Source: Mesorhizobium sp. AR02
GTDB lineage: Bacteria; Pseudomonadota; Alphaproteobacteria; Rhizobiales; Rhizobiaceae
Direction: 5' to 3'
Assembly: GCF_024746835.1 (NCBI RefSeq)
Contig: NZ_CP080531.1
Coordinates: forward strand, 6,592,001-6,656,000
Length of the DNA: 64,000 nucleotides
Translations under genes and position numbers: made by a program
Shown here: positions 1-8,585 of the stretch, piece after piece
How positions within the stretch are numbered: position 1 is the first letter of the stretch
Layout of the letters: each line of letters opens with the position of its first letter
The notes under the pieces: generated by a model
The model's input: only the letters and a program-made list of their open reading frames with translations
Told to the model about the DNA's origin: nothing
Databases searched by the model: none

Positions 1-220
1 GCGTCAGCACCGTAGCCAGGAACTGGATGCCGATGACCAGCCCGACGATCAGGCTGCTGAATCCGAGTTTGTCATGGACAAACAGCGGCAGCACCGGCAG
101 CGGCAGACCGACGCAGAGATAGCCACAGAACAGTGCCGCGATGATGCCAGGCGCGGGACGGGAAAGATGAGTCGGCGCGGCATTCGACCGGTTCAGCGCA
201 GGGGTAGCGAGTGCTGACAT
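1..220 (-). CDS. MFS transporter, N-terminal part (cut by window edge)
   Basis: This is the first 73 residues of an inner-membrane transporter; the rest lies left of the window. The start is the ATG at 218-220 on the minus strand. The N-terminal tail is polar, then a first membrane segment ([20 protein letters not shown]) and a second one ([19 protein letters not shown]) follow, a spacing usual for the first two helices of the major facilitator superfamily. It resembles the arabinose-efflux-type exporters, but the substrate cannot be told. It lies downstream of the amidohydrolase on the same strand with about 70 bp between them, so the two may be co-transcribed. Confidence 0.7.
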   Translation of the reverse strand, partial: MSALATPALNRSNAAPTHLSRPAPGIIAALFCGYLCVGLPLPVLPLFVHDKLGFSSLIVGLVIGIQFLATVLT

Positions 221-289
221 GACAGCCTCCATGGAATGGGGTGGGGGCGACAGGCCGCCACTTGTGGGGCGACCCGCCGATCAGACGGA

Positions 290-1627
290 TTATTTCGCCG
301 CGGCTCCGAAGGGGCTGGTGCGATAACCGCTGGTTTCGAGCAGATAATCGCGGGAGGCGGTTGCCTCGGATGCCAGCCTGGCGAGATCGATGTCGACCAG
401 TCTGCCGGCGCGTTTGCGGATCTTGCCGGCGACCATCACGGTGTCGACGTCGGAGCGTTCGACCGCCTGGACGATCGTGCCGATGGCGTTGGTGACCGGG
501 AACACGGCGACACCATCGGTGCGCACCATGATGATGTCGGCCTGCTTGCCGGGCGTCAGCGTGCCGATGGCGGCTTCAAGGCCGGCGACACGGGCGCCAT
601 TGATGGTGGCGGCTTGCAGCACCGCTTCGACGGAGATCGGCGCCGGCACGTTGGTTTCACCGCGGAAGCGGCGGTAGCGCATCGCCGAACGCTGCTGTCC
701 GAACAACGCATGCATCTCGCCGAACAGATCGCTGCCGAAGGCGGTGTCGAGGTCGATGCCAAGCGCCGGCGCCAGACCGTGGTCGATGGCCTGCTGATAG
801 GCGAAGCTTTCGTCATCGAAGCCAAACAGCGCATCGGAACGCGGATTGACGGTCACGCTGACCCTGGCATCGGCAAAGCGCTGCCAGGTATCCTCGGGCA
901 GGCGCGTGCAATGGTTGAAGATGTTGTGCGGGCCCAACAAGCCCTTCTCGGTCACCTCCGCAGGCAGTTTCGCGAGATCGCCGATGAACTCGGTCAGGAT
1001 CCGCATGTCGAGGTCGCGCGCGGCCTTCCACCAGTCGAGATTGAACTGGCCGAACAGTCCAACCTGTACGAGACCACCAGTGGAATTCCAGTTGCGGGCG
1101 AGGCGTTCGAGATCGCCGGCCAGGTGCGCGGCGGACGCCTTCTTGTCCATGGCAGCGCCGACCATGTGCAGGGCGCGGATGCCGGACCCCTTGAGTGCGT
1201 CGAGCGCCGCATCGGTGTGTTCGGGGCTGCGCGAACTGTGGCAGGCGTCGATGATTGTCGTTATGCCGGCATCGAGCGAGGCGGCGGCCGTCAGGCTGGT
1301 GCTGACAGACATGTCGTGCGGGCGGTAATGCGCGCCGAGCGTTTCGGCGACGACGCCGATATAGGCGAAGAGGTCGTCGACGTCAGGCATCAGACGCCGC
1401 ATCACGCCAAGCCACATGTGATGATGCGCATCGACCAGCCCCGGCATGACGATGCTTGCCGAGGCGTCGATGATTTCGGCGCCATCCGCCTGGATGTTTG
1501 CACTGACCGAGACGATACGGTCGTTGTCGACAAGAACGTCGCCGGTCGCGAGATTGGGGACGGCGGCATCCATCGTTATGACGGTGCCGCCCTTGAATAG
1601 CGTGCGGGGATTCTTCGGCGTGCTCAT
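290..1627 (-). CDS. Amidohydrolase family protein (cytosine deaminase / chlorohydrolase-like)
   Basis: A 445-residue metal-dependent hydrolase of the amidohydrolase superfamily, probably cytoplasmic. Visible features are an N-terminal beta-sandwich portion (residues 1-60), the metal-binding HxH in PGLVDAHHHMWLG near residues 63-74, a later histidine pair in GPHNIFNHC near 232-240, and a C-terminal segment (GTLTPGKQADIIMV) typical of the SsnA/TrzA/AtzA branch. Such enzymes deaminate or dechlorinate N-heterocycles or hydrolyse cyclic amides; which substrate applies here cannot be read from the sequence. A LysR regulator is divergently transcribed 122 bp upstream and an MFS exporter follows downstream, so uptake or efflux of the substrate may be coupled. 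Length is normal for the family. Confidence 0.8.
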   Translation of the reverse strand: MSTPKNPRTLFKGGTVITMDAAVPNLATGDVLVDNDRIVSVSANIQADGAEIIDASASIVMPGLVDAHHHMWLGVMRRLMPDVDDLFAYIGVVAETLGAHYRPHDMSVSTSLTAAASLDAGITTIIDACHSSRSPEHTDAALDALKGSGIRALHMVGAAMDKKASAAHLAGDLERLARNWNSTGGLVQVGLFGQFNLDWWKAARDLDMRILTEFIGDLAKLPAEVTEKGLLGPHNIFNHCTRLPEDTWQRFADARVSVTVNPRSDALFGFDDESFAYQQAIDHGLAPALGIDLDTAFGSDLFGEMHALFGQQRSAMRYRRFRGETNVPAPISVEAVLQAATINGARVAGLEAAIGTLTPGKQADIIMVRTDGVAVFPVTNAIGTIVQAVERSDVDTVMVAGKIRKRAGRLVDIDLARLASEATASRDYLLETSGYRTSPFGAAAK

Positions 1628-1722
1628 GGTCTGTTCCTTTCCAGATGCGTGCTGGCTGATTGCGTATGGCCAGCCTTATCGCTCCTGGACGAACTTGAAT
1701 GAAGTGCGCTTATGTCAGATAC

Positions 1723-1743
1723 TTCCTGACTGAAAATCAGGAA
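1723..1743. promoter_or_regulatory. Candidate LysR-type operator between amidohydrolase and lysR
   Basis: A perfect inverted repeat TTCCTGA-N7-TCAGGAA sits 6 bp before the lysR start codon and overlaps its ribosome-binding site. LysR regulators bind interrupted palindromes in divergent promoters and usually repress their own gene, so this is the likely recognition site. No binding evidence exists here. Confidence 0.5.
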
Positions 1744-1749
1744 TGACCA

Positions 1750-2655
1750 ATGGCGTTCGATGGTCGGATCTTGTCCGGGGTCAGCGTGCTGGCGGCGGTG
1801 GTCGAAGGCGGCACTTTCGTCAAAGCCGCCGAGCTCATCGGCATTACCGATTCAGGCGTCAGCCGGGCCATTGGACGGCTTGAAGCGCGTCTGGGCGTGC
1901 GGCTTCTCGACCGCACCACGCGATCCCTGTCGCTGACCGATGAGGGCCGGCGCTTCTACGAAGAAGTAAAACCCCACCTGAATGCGATCGAGGATGCGGC
2001 GGTTGTCGCCTCTGGTACGGCCTCGGCTGTACGAGGCCGCCTCAAGGTGGACATCGACCCCTTCTTTCTGCCGCTGGTTCTGGCCGGCCGGCTCGGCGCT
2101 TTTTGCGATCGCTATCCCGAGCTGACGATCGAGTTCGTGTCGAAAGAGCAGTTCGGGGACCTGGTGTCGGATGGCATCGACCTCGCGATTCGGTTCGGAC
2201 AGCCACGTTTCTCGACCCTGGTCGCGCGCAAGTTGATCGAGGCGCCGATCCTGACCGTCGCTTCCCCGCGCTATATCGAGCGCCATGGACGACCGGGCCA
2301 GCCCACCGACCTCCCAGCGCACCGATGCCTGCAATTCCTGGACCCACACAGCGGCACGCCATTCGACTGGGCGTTCGTGCGCGGCGAGGAAACGATCGAG
2401 GTTGCGACCAGCGGACCTCTGACCTTCACCGACCCTAAATCGATGCTGGAGGAATGCATCGCTGGAACGGGCGTCACCCAAGTCATCAGTTGGGGCGTCG
2501 GGGAATTGTTGGCGGATGGGGTTTTGATCGATCTCTTTCCGGACTGGCATGGCGAGCTCTTCCCGCTATTTGCCTTTCACCCTTCGCGCAAGCATCCGCC
2601 GGCCAAGGTGCGCGCCTTCGTCGATTTCTGCGTTGAGGTGTGTCGAGAGCTGTAA
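1750..2655 (+). CDS. LysR family transcriptional regulator
   Basis: A 301-residue LysR-type regulator. The N-terminal winged helix-turn-helix runs over about residues 10-65 (GTFVKAAELIGITDSGVSRA then LEARLGVRLLDRTTRSLSLT), followed by an effector-binding domain with the usual two-lobed pattern. The start ATG at 1750 is preceded by AGGAA at suitable distance. It is divergent from the amidohydrolase gene, the classical arrangement for a LysR regulator and its target, so it probably controls that hydrolase and perhaps the MFS gene behind it. The effector is unknown. Length is typical. Confidence 0.9.
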   Translation: MAFDGRILSGVSVLAAVVEGGTFVKAAELIGITDSGVSRAIGRLEARLGVRLLDRTTRSLSLTDEGRRFYEEVKPHLNAIEDAAVVASGTASAVRGRLKVDIDPFFLPLVLAGRLGAFCDRYPELTIEFVSKEQFGDLVSDGIDLAIRFGQPRFSTLVARKLIEAPILTVASPRYIERHGRPGQPTDLPAHRCLQFLDPHSGTPFDWAFVRGEETIEVATSGPLTFTDPKSMLEECIAGTGVTQVISWGVGELLADGVLIDLFPDWHGELFPLFAFHPSRKHPPAKVRAFVDFCVEVCREL

Positions 2656-2959
2656 CGAAAGCGTTGGAAATATTTATACTATTTCCGCGCGGAATATCTT
2701 TAAACCTGTTGGCGCGATCCCTACGTCATCTTCCGTTATGTCTATCAAGGCAAAACCGATGTGACATCGCTCACGGCCACGCCACCCCTCACTGGGGACT
2801 CGGGACGCGCGGTCATTTTCCCATCCAATGAGCAGCCCAAACGTTCGACACGCCCTTAGCGCGTCGAGCGTGTCGGTGCGCGATCTCCCCACTTCATCAA
2901 TCAACACCAACCGGGTGGCCGTCGGGTGAACGAACCCGCGCGCCCATAGGAGAGAAGAA
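2656..2959. other. Intergenic stretch after lysR
   Basis: About 300 bp without a convincing gene. It holds a perfect 7-bp stem GGAAATA-N7-TATTTCC at 2666-2686, which may end lysR transcription although no T-run follows, and the ribosome-binding site GGAGAG just before the SPFH gene at 2960. I see no RNA gene or repeat here. Confidence 0.5.
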
Positions 2960-5005
2960 ATGGAAGCCCTACAATATCTCGGCCCGATGGAATGGACGGC
3001 GATCGAGGTAGCCGTGTTAGTCGTCGTGCTGGCAATCCTGTTCTGGTGGAGCGGCGTGGTCCGCTACATCTCAAACGACAGGCTCGGCATCTTGGAAAAA
3101 CTATGGAGTTTTCGCGGCTCCGTTAGTGGTGGCTTCATTGCACTCAACCGTGAGGCAGGCTACCAGCCGGAAGTCGTGCGCGGTGGCCTGCATTTCTTCA
3201 TGCCGTTCCAATATTCGATGCATCGCGCCAATCTTGTCACCATCCCGCAGGGTCAGATCGGCTATGTCTTTGCCCGTGATGGCAAGCCGCTGCCTCCGAC
3301 GCAGACACTTGCTTCCAACACCGACGCCGATGATTTCCAGGATGTGCGTGGCTTTCTCGAAAAAGGCGGACAGAAAGGACCGCAACGCAAGATCTTGCGT
3401 GAAGGTACCTATGCTATCAATCTCGCACAATTCATCGTGCTGACCGCCCAGTCGATCTATGCCGTTAATCTGAGCTCGTCGGAACAAAACCTTTTTACCA
3501 ATATGTCCAGCATGATCTCGGAGCGAGGCGGCTTTGAGCCAGTCGTCATCCACAATGCCGAGGACATGATCGGTATCGTCACCATCCATGACGGTCCGGC
3601 CCTACCGGACGGCGAGATCATCGCACCGACCGTCGCCAACGATCCGAACGACCCGAACTTCCACAACAATTTTCAGGACCCGGAGAAGTTTCTCAATGCC
3701 GGTGGCTACCGTGGCCGGCAGCTGCAGGTGCTGGCCGACGGTAGCTACTTCCTCAATCGCATTTTCGCGACCGTCGAACTGGTCGAGAAGACGATCATTG
3801 ACGTTGGCACGGTGGGTGTCGTCGTTTCCTATAACGGCCGCCACGGCACGGATATATCCGGGCAGGCATACCGTCACGGCGAGCTGGTCGAAATCGGGGC
3901 AGGTGGTGTCTGGTCAACGCCGCTACTGCCAGGCAAGTACGCGTTCAATACCTATGCCGGCAAAATCATCACCGTGCCGACCACCAACTTCGTGCTCAAA
4001 TGGACGAAGGAGCAGTTTGGCGAACACAGGCTGGACGAAAACCTGTCTGAAGTGTCGTAGATCACCAAGGATGCGTTCGAGCCTGTGCTGCCGCTCTCCG
4101 TCGTCGTGCATATCGACTATATGAAGGCGCCACTCGTGGTGCAGCGTTTCGGTGACATCAAGCGGCTGGTCGAACAGACGCTCGATCCGATGGTCTCTGC
4201 TTACTTCAAGAATATCGCCCAGACAAAGACGCTGATCCAGCTTTTGCAGGAGCGTAGCGATATCCAGCGCAAATCGGGCGAGGAGATGCGCGAAAAATTC
4301 AATACCTACAGCCTCGAGCTGCAGGAAGTGCTGATTGGTACGCCCCGAGCTGCCAATGGCCAGAACAGCATAGAGCAGATCCTGATCCAGCTGCGCGAAC
4401 GCCAGATCGCAGTCGAAAAGGTCGAGACCTATAAATTGCAGGAGAAGGCGGCCATTCAGGAACGCACGTTGCGTGAGAAGGAGGCGCTCGCCGAACAGCA
4501 AGCCAAGATCACGACGTCGGCACTTACCATCGAGATCAGCGAGAACGAGGGCAAGGCGCAACTCGCCCGCACCCGCCAGCAGGCGGAAACCATTCAGGTC
4601 ACTGCCAAGGCAGAGGCCGAGAAGGTGCGCCTCGGCGGCCAGGGCGAGGCCGACATGATCAAGGCTATCGCGCATGCCGATGCCGAACGCATCAAGGCGA
4701 CCGGTTTTGCGGATGCCGAGAGGGTGCGCGCCATCGGTCTGGCGGAGGCCGAGGCCACCGAGAAGAAGGTCGCGGCCTTCGGCGGCCCGGACTATCAGCT
4801 CAACTCGCAGGTTCTCATGCGCTTCGCCGAGGCGATCGAGAATGGCAGGCTACCGCTCGTACCGCAGATCCAGATCGGCGCTACCGGTGGCGAGAAGGGG
4901 GCCGCCAATGGCCTTGTCGAGATGATGCTTTCGATGCTCGTTGCCGACCGGGTTGGACGGCAAAACCTACCGGATGCGATTCCGGAACCCGTTGAGGAGG
5001 ATTGA
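2960..5005 (+). pseudogene. SPFH/flotillin-like membrane protein gene interrupted by an in-frame TAG
   Basis: Codons 1-366 (2960-4057) and the segment after 4060 lie in the same frame and form one protein of about 681 residues, broken only by TAG at 4058-4060. The N-terminus has one membrane helix (residues about 14-30, AVLVVVLAILFWW), then SPFH/band-7-type sequence; after the stop, the SPFH domain resumes at once (ITKDAFEPVLPLSVVVHIDY), followed by a long Ala/Glu/Arg-rich helical region typical of flotillins. The sequence context suggests TTG (Leu) changed to TAG. The reading frame downstream is otherwise intact, so the mutation is recent, a sequencing error, or suppressed. A strong GGAGAG precedes the start and a terminator follows. 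Translation might restart at the GTG at 4085. Confidence 0.8.
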
Positions 5006-5012
5006 TTGAGGA

Positions 5013-5037
5013 TGGGCCGGTTGTACCGGCCCATTTT
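5013..5037 (+). terminator. Rho-independent terminator after the SPFH gene
   Basis: An 8-bp perfect GC-rich stem TGGGCCGG-TTGTA-CCGGCCCA followed by TTTT, 7 bp after the SPFH stop codon. This is a standard intrinsic terminator for the upstream gene. Confidence 0.8.
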
Positions 5038-5071
5038 GCGCTCTGCCGAAACATACCGCGAGGCGCAGGCC

Positions 5072-5205
5072 GTGGCGCCCATGATGGATGCGGCATATAG
5101 ATGTGATGGATGGGGCGGATAGGTTAGCAAAATCAGGCAGTTGCGGAAGACCGTGTGCAGAAATCGCACAGGAAAATCCTCCTTCTCTTCTATTTTCGTT
5201 CCTGC
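5072..5205 (+). other. Degenerate dusA-type attachment site with element end
   Basis: GCGCCCATGATGGATG (5075-5090) matches the dusA attachment core GCACCCATGATGGATG seen at 8248-8263 with one mismatch, and GATGGATGGGGCGGATA (about 5105-5121) matches the following bases of that site with one mismatch; about 15 bp separate the two halves. From about 5118 to 5203 the sequence stays alignable with 8269-8352, including AATCAG, GTGTGCA-N-AAATCGCACA and a pyrimidine-rich CTTCT...TTTTCGTTC tail. I read it as an older copy of the same element end. It lies directly behind the SPFH terminator. The rest of 5206-5319 shows nothing recognisable. Confidence 0.5.
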
Positions 5206-5319
5206 GGTCAGCGCCGCTGTTCAACGGGTCCCAAGACACCCGTCGGCTACCCAATCCTATCCTGCGAGGATCCGCGATCTGCCGTTTGCCAGACAGGTGC
5301 CGTCCTACAGATAGTTCCC

Positions 5320-6375
5320 TCAGGCGGCCGGTTGCATGGCTGCCCTCAGCAACATGCCGAACAGGTCGCGTGGCTCATCCGGATCGGCCAGAAGGTCGAG
5401 TTCTTCATAAAGGCCGGTCACCTGCAACTGGTCGCGCACATAGCGCAACGCCGAAAAATCCTCGATGGCGAAGCCGACTGAATCGAACAGCGTGATCTGC
5501 TTGGCGTCTCGGCGCCCTTGGGTCTTGGCGGCAATCACTTGCCAGAGCTCCGTCACCGGATGATCGGGATCCAGCTGCTGTATCTCGCCCTCGATGCGTG
5601 TCTGTGGCGGGAACTCGACGAAAATGTCGGAGCGCAGCAGGATGTCCCTGTGCAGTTCGGTCTTGCCGGGGCAGTCGCCGCCGACGGCGTTGATGTGCAC
5701 GCCGGAGCCAACCATGTTGTCGGTGAGAATGGTGGCGCACTGCTTGTCGGCGGTAACGGTCGTGATGATGCCTGCACCTTCAACCGCTTCCTGCCCGGTT
5801 GCGCAGATGGTGATGTCGAATCCCATGCCAGCCAGGTTCTTCGCGCATTTCATCGAGGCTGAGCGGTCGATGTCGTAGAGCCTGAGCCGATCGACGCCGG
5901 TCAGCGCCTTGAAGGCGATCGCCTGGAATTCCGACTGGGCGCCATTGCCGATGATGGCCATTGTGTGCGCGCCGCCCGGTGCCAGATACTTGGCCGCGAC
6001 AGCGGACGTAGCAGCGGTGCGCAGCGCAGTCAGGATGGTCATCTCGGTGAGCAGCATCGGGTAGCCGCTGCCGACATCGGCGAGCACGCCGAAGGCGGTG
6101 ACCGTCTGCAAACCCTGGCGCATATTCTTCGGGTGGCCGTTGACGTATTTGAAGCCATAGAGGCGCCCATCGCTTGTCGGCATCAGTTCGATGACGCCGT
6201 CATGGCTGTGCGAGGCGATGCGTGGCGTCTTGTCGAAAAGCTCCCAGCGCCGAAAATCTTCCTCGATGTAGCCCGCGAGCTCGGTCAGGAAGCGCTCGAC
6301 GCCAATGGCAATCACCAGCTTCATCATGCGGTCGACGCTGACGAAGGGGACAATGTTCAGCTTCGCTGCGGTCAT
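5320..6375 (-). CDS. Ornithine cyclodeaminase
   Basis: A 351-residue enzyme of the ornithine cyclodeaminase / mu-crystallin family, which converts L-ornithine to L-proline and ammonia using bound NAD+. The start ATG (6373-6375) gives MTAAKLNIVPFVSVDRMM; the frame stays open far upstream but that part lies over the arginase gene and is antisense-like noise. Family signatures include the RxxxTAATSAVAAKYLAPG region near residues 110-125 and the Rossmann segment MAIIGNGAQSEFQAIAF near 137-153; VGGDCPGKTELH near 228-240 contributes the conserved Asp/Lys area. It starts 2 bp after the arginase stop, so both are translated from one message: arginine to ornithine to proline. An Lrp regulator is divergent upstream. 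Confidence 0.92.
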   Translation of the reverse strand: MTAAKLNIVPFVSVDRMMKLVIAIGVERFLTELAGYIEEDFRRWELFDKTPRIASHSHDGVIELMPTSDGRLYGFKYVNGHPKNMRQGLQTVTAFGVLADVGSGYPMLLTEMTILTALRTAATSAVAAKYLAPGGAHTMAIIGNGAQSEFQAIAFKALTGVDRLRLYDIDRSASMKCAKNLAGMGFDITICATGQEAVEGAGIITTVTADKQCATILTDNMVGSGVHINAVGGDCPGKTELHRDILLRSDIFVEFPPQTRIEGEIQQLDPDHPVTELWQVIAAKTQGRRDAKQITLFDSVGFAIEDFSALRYVRDQLQVTGLYEELDLLADPDEPRDLFGMLLRAAMQPAA

Positions 6376-6377
6376 GA

Positions 6378-7310
6378 TCAAAAGCTCCCGGAATGGCTGC
6401 GGGTCGGGCGGTCCATGATGCGGCGCCCCATCAGGCTCGCCGTCAGGTCGACCATCAGCGTCGCGGTGCGCCCGCGCTCGTCCAGAAAGGGGTTCAACTC
6501 GACCAGGTCCAGGCTGGAGACGAGGCCGCTGTCGGACAGCATCTCCATCACCAGATGCGCCTCGCGGAACGTCGCGCCGCCGGGAACCGTGGTGCCGACT
6601 GCCGGTGCGATCGAAGGGTCGAGGAAGTCGACGTCGAGACTGACATGCAGCAGCCCGTCTTCCGCCGACACCCGCGCCAGGAAGGCGCGCAGCAGCGGCG
6701 CGATGCCATGCTCGTCGATGGCGCGCATGTCGTGCACAGTCACGCCCGCCTGGTTGAGTGCGATGCGCTCGGCCGGGTCGACACTGCGCAGGCCCAGGGT
6801 GCAGATACGCTTGGGATCGACCGCTGCCGGCAGATCCGGAAAATAGCCGCTGAAACCCGGCTGGCCGCTGGCGTAAGCGAGCGGGACACCGTGCAGATTG
6901 CCGCTTGCGGTGGTGTCGAGCGTGTGGAAGTCCGGGTGCGCGTCGAGCCACAGCACGAACAGCGGGCGACCGGCCTCTGTGGCGCGGCGCGCGAGGCCAG
7001 ACATGGTCCCAGCAGATATCGAATGGTCCCCGCCGAGGAAGATCGGCATGGCGTCCGCACTCGCCGCGTAGGCGGCCTGGGCAATCGCGGATGTCCAGGC
7101 TGATATCTCGGGCAGGGCCTTCAGTGCCAGATTGCCATGTACAATGCGCCTTGCCGGAGTTGCCTGGATGGCGCCCATATCTTCGACAGCGTGACCGAGG
7201 CCGGACAGCACTTCAGCAAGTCCGGCAGTCCGCAGTGCACTCGGACCCATTTCGCATCCCATTCTGCCGGCGCCGTCCTGCACAGGCGCCCCGACGATTT
7301 TACAACGCAT
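6378..7310 (-). CDS. Arginase
   Basis: A 310-residue ureohydrolase that cleaves L-arginine to ornithine and urea. All manganese-binding signatures are present: FLGGDHSIS (near residue 115), WLDAHPDFHT (near 143) and SLDVDFLDPS (near 247), plus the C-terminal Glu in LVELNPFLDE. The start was set at MRCKIVGAPVQ (ATG at 7308-7310); an in-frame upstream ATG would add 41 residues without family similarity. Arginase rather than agmatinase is favoured by the N-terminal GAPVQDGAGRMGCEMGPSAL region. It is followed at once by ornithine cyclodeaminase. The divergent Lrp-type gene likely activates the pair with arginine or ornithine as effector. Confidence 0.92.
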   Translation of the reverse strand: MRCKIVGAPVQDGAGRMGCEMGPSALRTAGLAEVLSGLGHAVEDMGAIQATPARRIVHGNLALKALPEISAWTSAIAQAAYAASADAMPIFLGGDHSISAGTMSGLARRATEAGRPLFVLWLDAHPDFHTLDTTASGNLHGVPLAYASGQPGFSGYFPDLPAAVDPKRICTLGLRSVDPAERIALNQAGVTVHDMRAIDEHGIAPLLRAFLARVSAEDGLLHVSLDVDFLDPSIAPAVGTTVPGGATFREAHLVMEMLSDSGLVSSLDLVELNPFLDERGRTATLMVDLTASLMGRRIMDRPTRSHSGSF

Positions 7311-7447
7311 TTGTTTTTCCCGCTGGCCAAGTTCGAATGACCGCGAGGAGATCATGGTGAGCCGGCGATATGAACAGGCAGAATTGGCAATCCGAAAAGC
7401 ATTGTTTATCGTAATGGCAGCGAAATTGATCAAAATGGTAACCCATC

Positions 7448-7888
7448 ATGGATGCACTGGACGAACGGCTCGTGACCTTGCTGCGGCATGACGCGCGTCG
7501 CAGCGTATCGGACCTCGCCGTCGATCTCGGCGTCTCGCGTGCCACGGTCAGGGCGCGCATGGAGCGGCTGGAACGATCCGGCGAGATCATCGGCTACACT
7601 GTGGTGCTGCGCGCCGACGCGGTCGATCAGCGCATCCGCGGTATCATGCTCATCGAGATTGAGGGCCATGCCGCCGACCGCGTGGTCCGGGCGCTGGGTG
7701 GTTTCCCCGAAGTCTCGACCATCCATACCACCAATGGTCGATGGGATCTGGTGGTTGAACTCGGCACGGCCTCGCTGACTGATTTCGATGCCGTGCTACG
7801 GCGCATCCGCCTCATAGCCGGCATAACGGGCAGCGAAACCAGTCTACTGCTGGCGACGCCACGCACGACGCGAGCACGACTGACCTAG
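7448..7888 (+). CDS. Lrp/AsnC family transcriptional regulator
   Basis: A 146-residue regulator. Residues 1-60 form the AsnC helix-turn-helix (LDERLVTLLRHDARRSVSDL, then LGVSRATVRARMERLERSGE), and residues about 65-140 the RAM effector-binding domain with the Gly-rich turn TTNGRWDLVVELG. It is divergent from the arginase/cyclodeaminase operon with a 137-bp shared promoter region, the common arrangement for arginine-responsive Lrp regulators of alphaproteobacteria. The function is inferred from context; the effector is not visible in the sequence. Confidence 0.9.
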   Translation: MDALDERLVTLLRHDARRSVSDLAVDLGVSRATVRARMERLERSGEIIGYTVVLRADAVDQRIRGIMLIEIEGHAADRVVRALGGFPEVSTIHTTNGRWDLVVELGTASLTDFDAVLRRIRLIAGITGSETSLLLATPRTTRARLT

Positions 7889-8223
7889 CTCTTGCGATTA
7901 GCAGAAGGATCGACGGCCTAGTCGCCTTAATGCGGCTCTCCCATCAGCTAAAACAACCCCGCTGCACCAAAGACGGTTCAACCCGGCGCCATTTTGACAG
8001 AGCGTGAAAGAAATTCTGGCACGGAACAACGTGAAAATTGGGCGCCCGCTTGATCCAGCAGCCGCGGAGACCGACGGCTTGGCTCAGTGAAGCCAACCAT
8101 GGGCAGCATCCGATAAGGCCCGACAGTTGAAAGAAGCAACAGATAAGTTAAATAGGGCCGCAATGGTCTCGCCTTGGCCGATCTCAATTCGACGATTTTG
8201 CCTGGGAAGGCAGCCGGAACGAC
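7889..8223. other. Intergenic, nothing recognised
   Basis: About 335 bp between the Lrp gene and the dusA stump. No open frame with protein-like composition, RNA gene or repeat could be seen. By position it would be the right end of the arginine-cassette element. Confidence 0.4.
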
Positions 8224-8277
8224 ATGTTGGAAGCAAAGCTTGCCATTGCACCCATGATGGATGGGGCAGATACTTAA
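8224..8277 (+). pseudogene. dusA: dusA 5' stump left by element insertion
   Basis: An 18-codon frame from ATG 8224 to TAA 8275 encodes MLEAKLAIAPMMDGADT. Its middle, LAIAPMMD, is identical to residues 9-16 of the intact dusA at 21836, which reads MLKNQEHRLAIAPMMDWTDR. The frame is then lost after four more codons. This is what remains when an element recombines within the first codons of dusA: the displaced start stays at the far side of the island while the gene body receives a new start from the element. It could instead be the restart supplied by the left-hand neighbouring element; either reading makes it an attachment junction. Confidence 0.75.
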
Positions 8278-8352
8278 AGAGAATCAGCTAGTTACGATCT
8301 ATTGTGTGCAAAAATCGCACACGAAAGTTCTGCTTCCCTTCTTTTTTCGTTC
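8242..8352 (+). other. attL-type junction: dusA core plus element end
   Basis: GCCATTGCACCCATGATGGA (8242-8261) is identical over 20 bp to 21863-21882 inside dusA. The following 90 bp resemble the degraded copy at 5118-5203 and include an interrupted palindrome GTGTGC-AAAAATC-GCACAC near 8306-8324 and the tail CTTCTTTTTTCGTTC. dusA is a known insertion target for integrative elements in Proteobacteria. The remaining 8353-8585 shows nothing recognisable. Confidence 0.7.
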
Positions 8353-8585
8353 GACTGAGTCGCCGGCAGCCCTTTTCGGACGCTCTTCTGCTGGTCGCGA
8401 AAAGGCCCCGATGCCCGGTCGTGCGGCAAACCTGAGCTTGCGTCCGGTTCCCCCGCGCCTTCGCCAGCGGACGGCTCCATGCAGAGGCGCCCAATCATCT
8501 TCTCGAACGCTCTTCAAGGGCCACAGACTTGGTCAAAGAGTAATATGCGAGGCTTCGGTCAATGTTGGCCGTTCTAAAGGCCCTT

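Noticed and set aside
236..1600. 454-codon open frame antisense to the amidohydrolase
   Set aside because: Gly/Asp/Arg-rich shadow without domains; the minus-strand frame has HxH and the full family pattern.
4058..4060. TAG in the SPFH gene as programmed pyrrolysine or stop-codon recoding
   Set aside because: No recoding element or special tRNA is visible and the family has no known internal stop; a nonsense mutation or sequencing error is simpler.
6376..6951. Extension of the ornithine cyclodeaminase frame by 192 residues to 6951
   Set aside because: The added part lies over the arginase gene, is Arg/His/Gly rich and lacks any family similarity; the ATG at 6375 gives the normal N-terminus.
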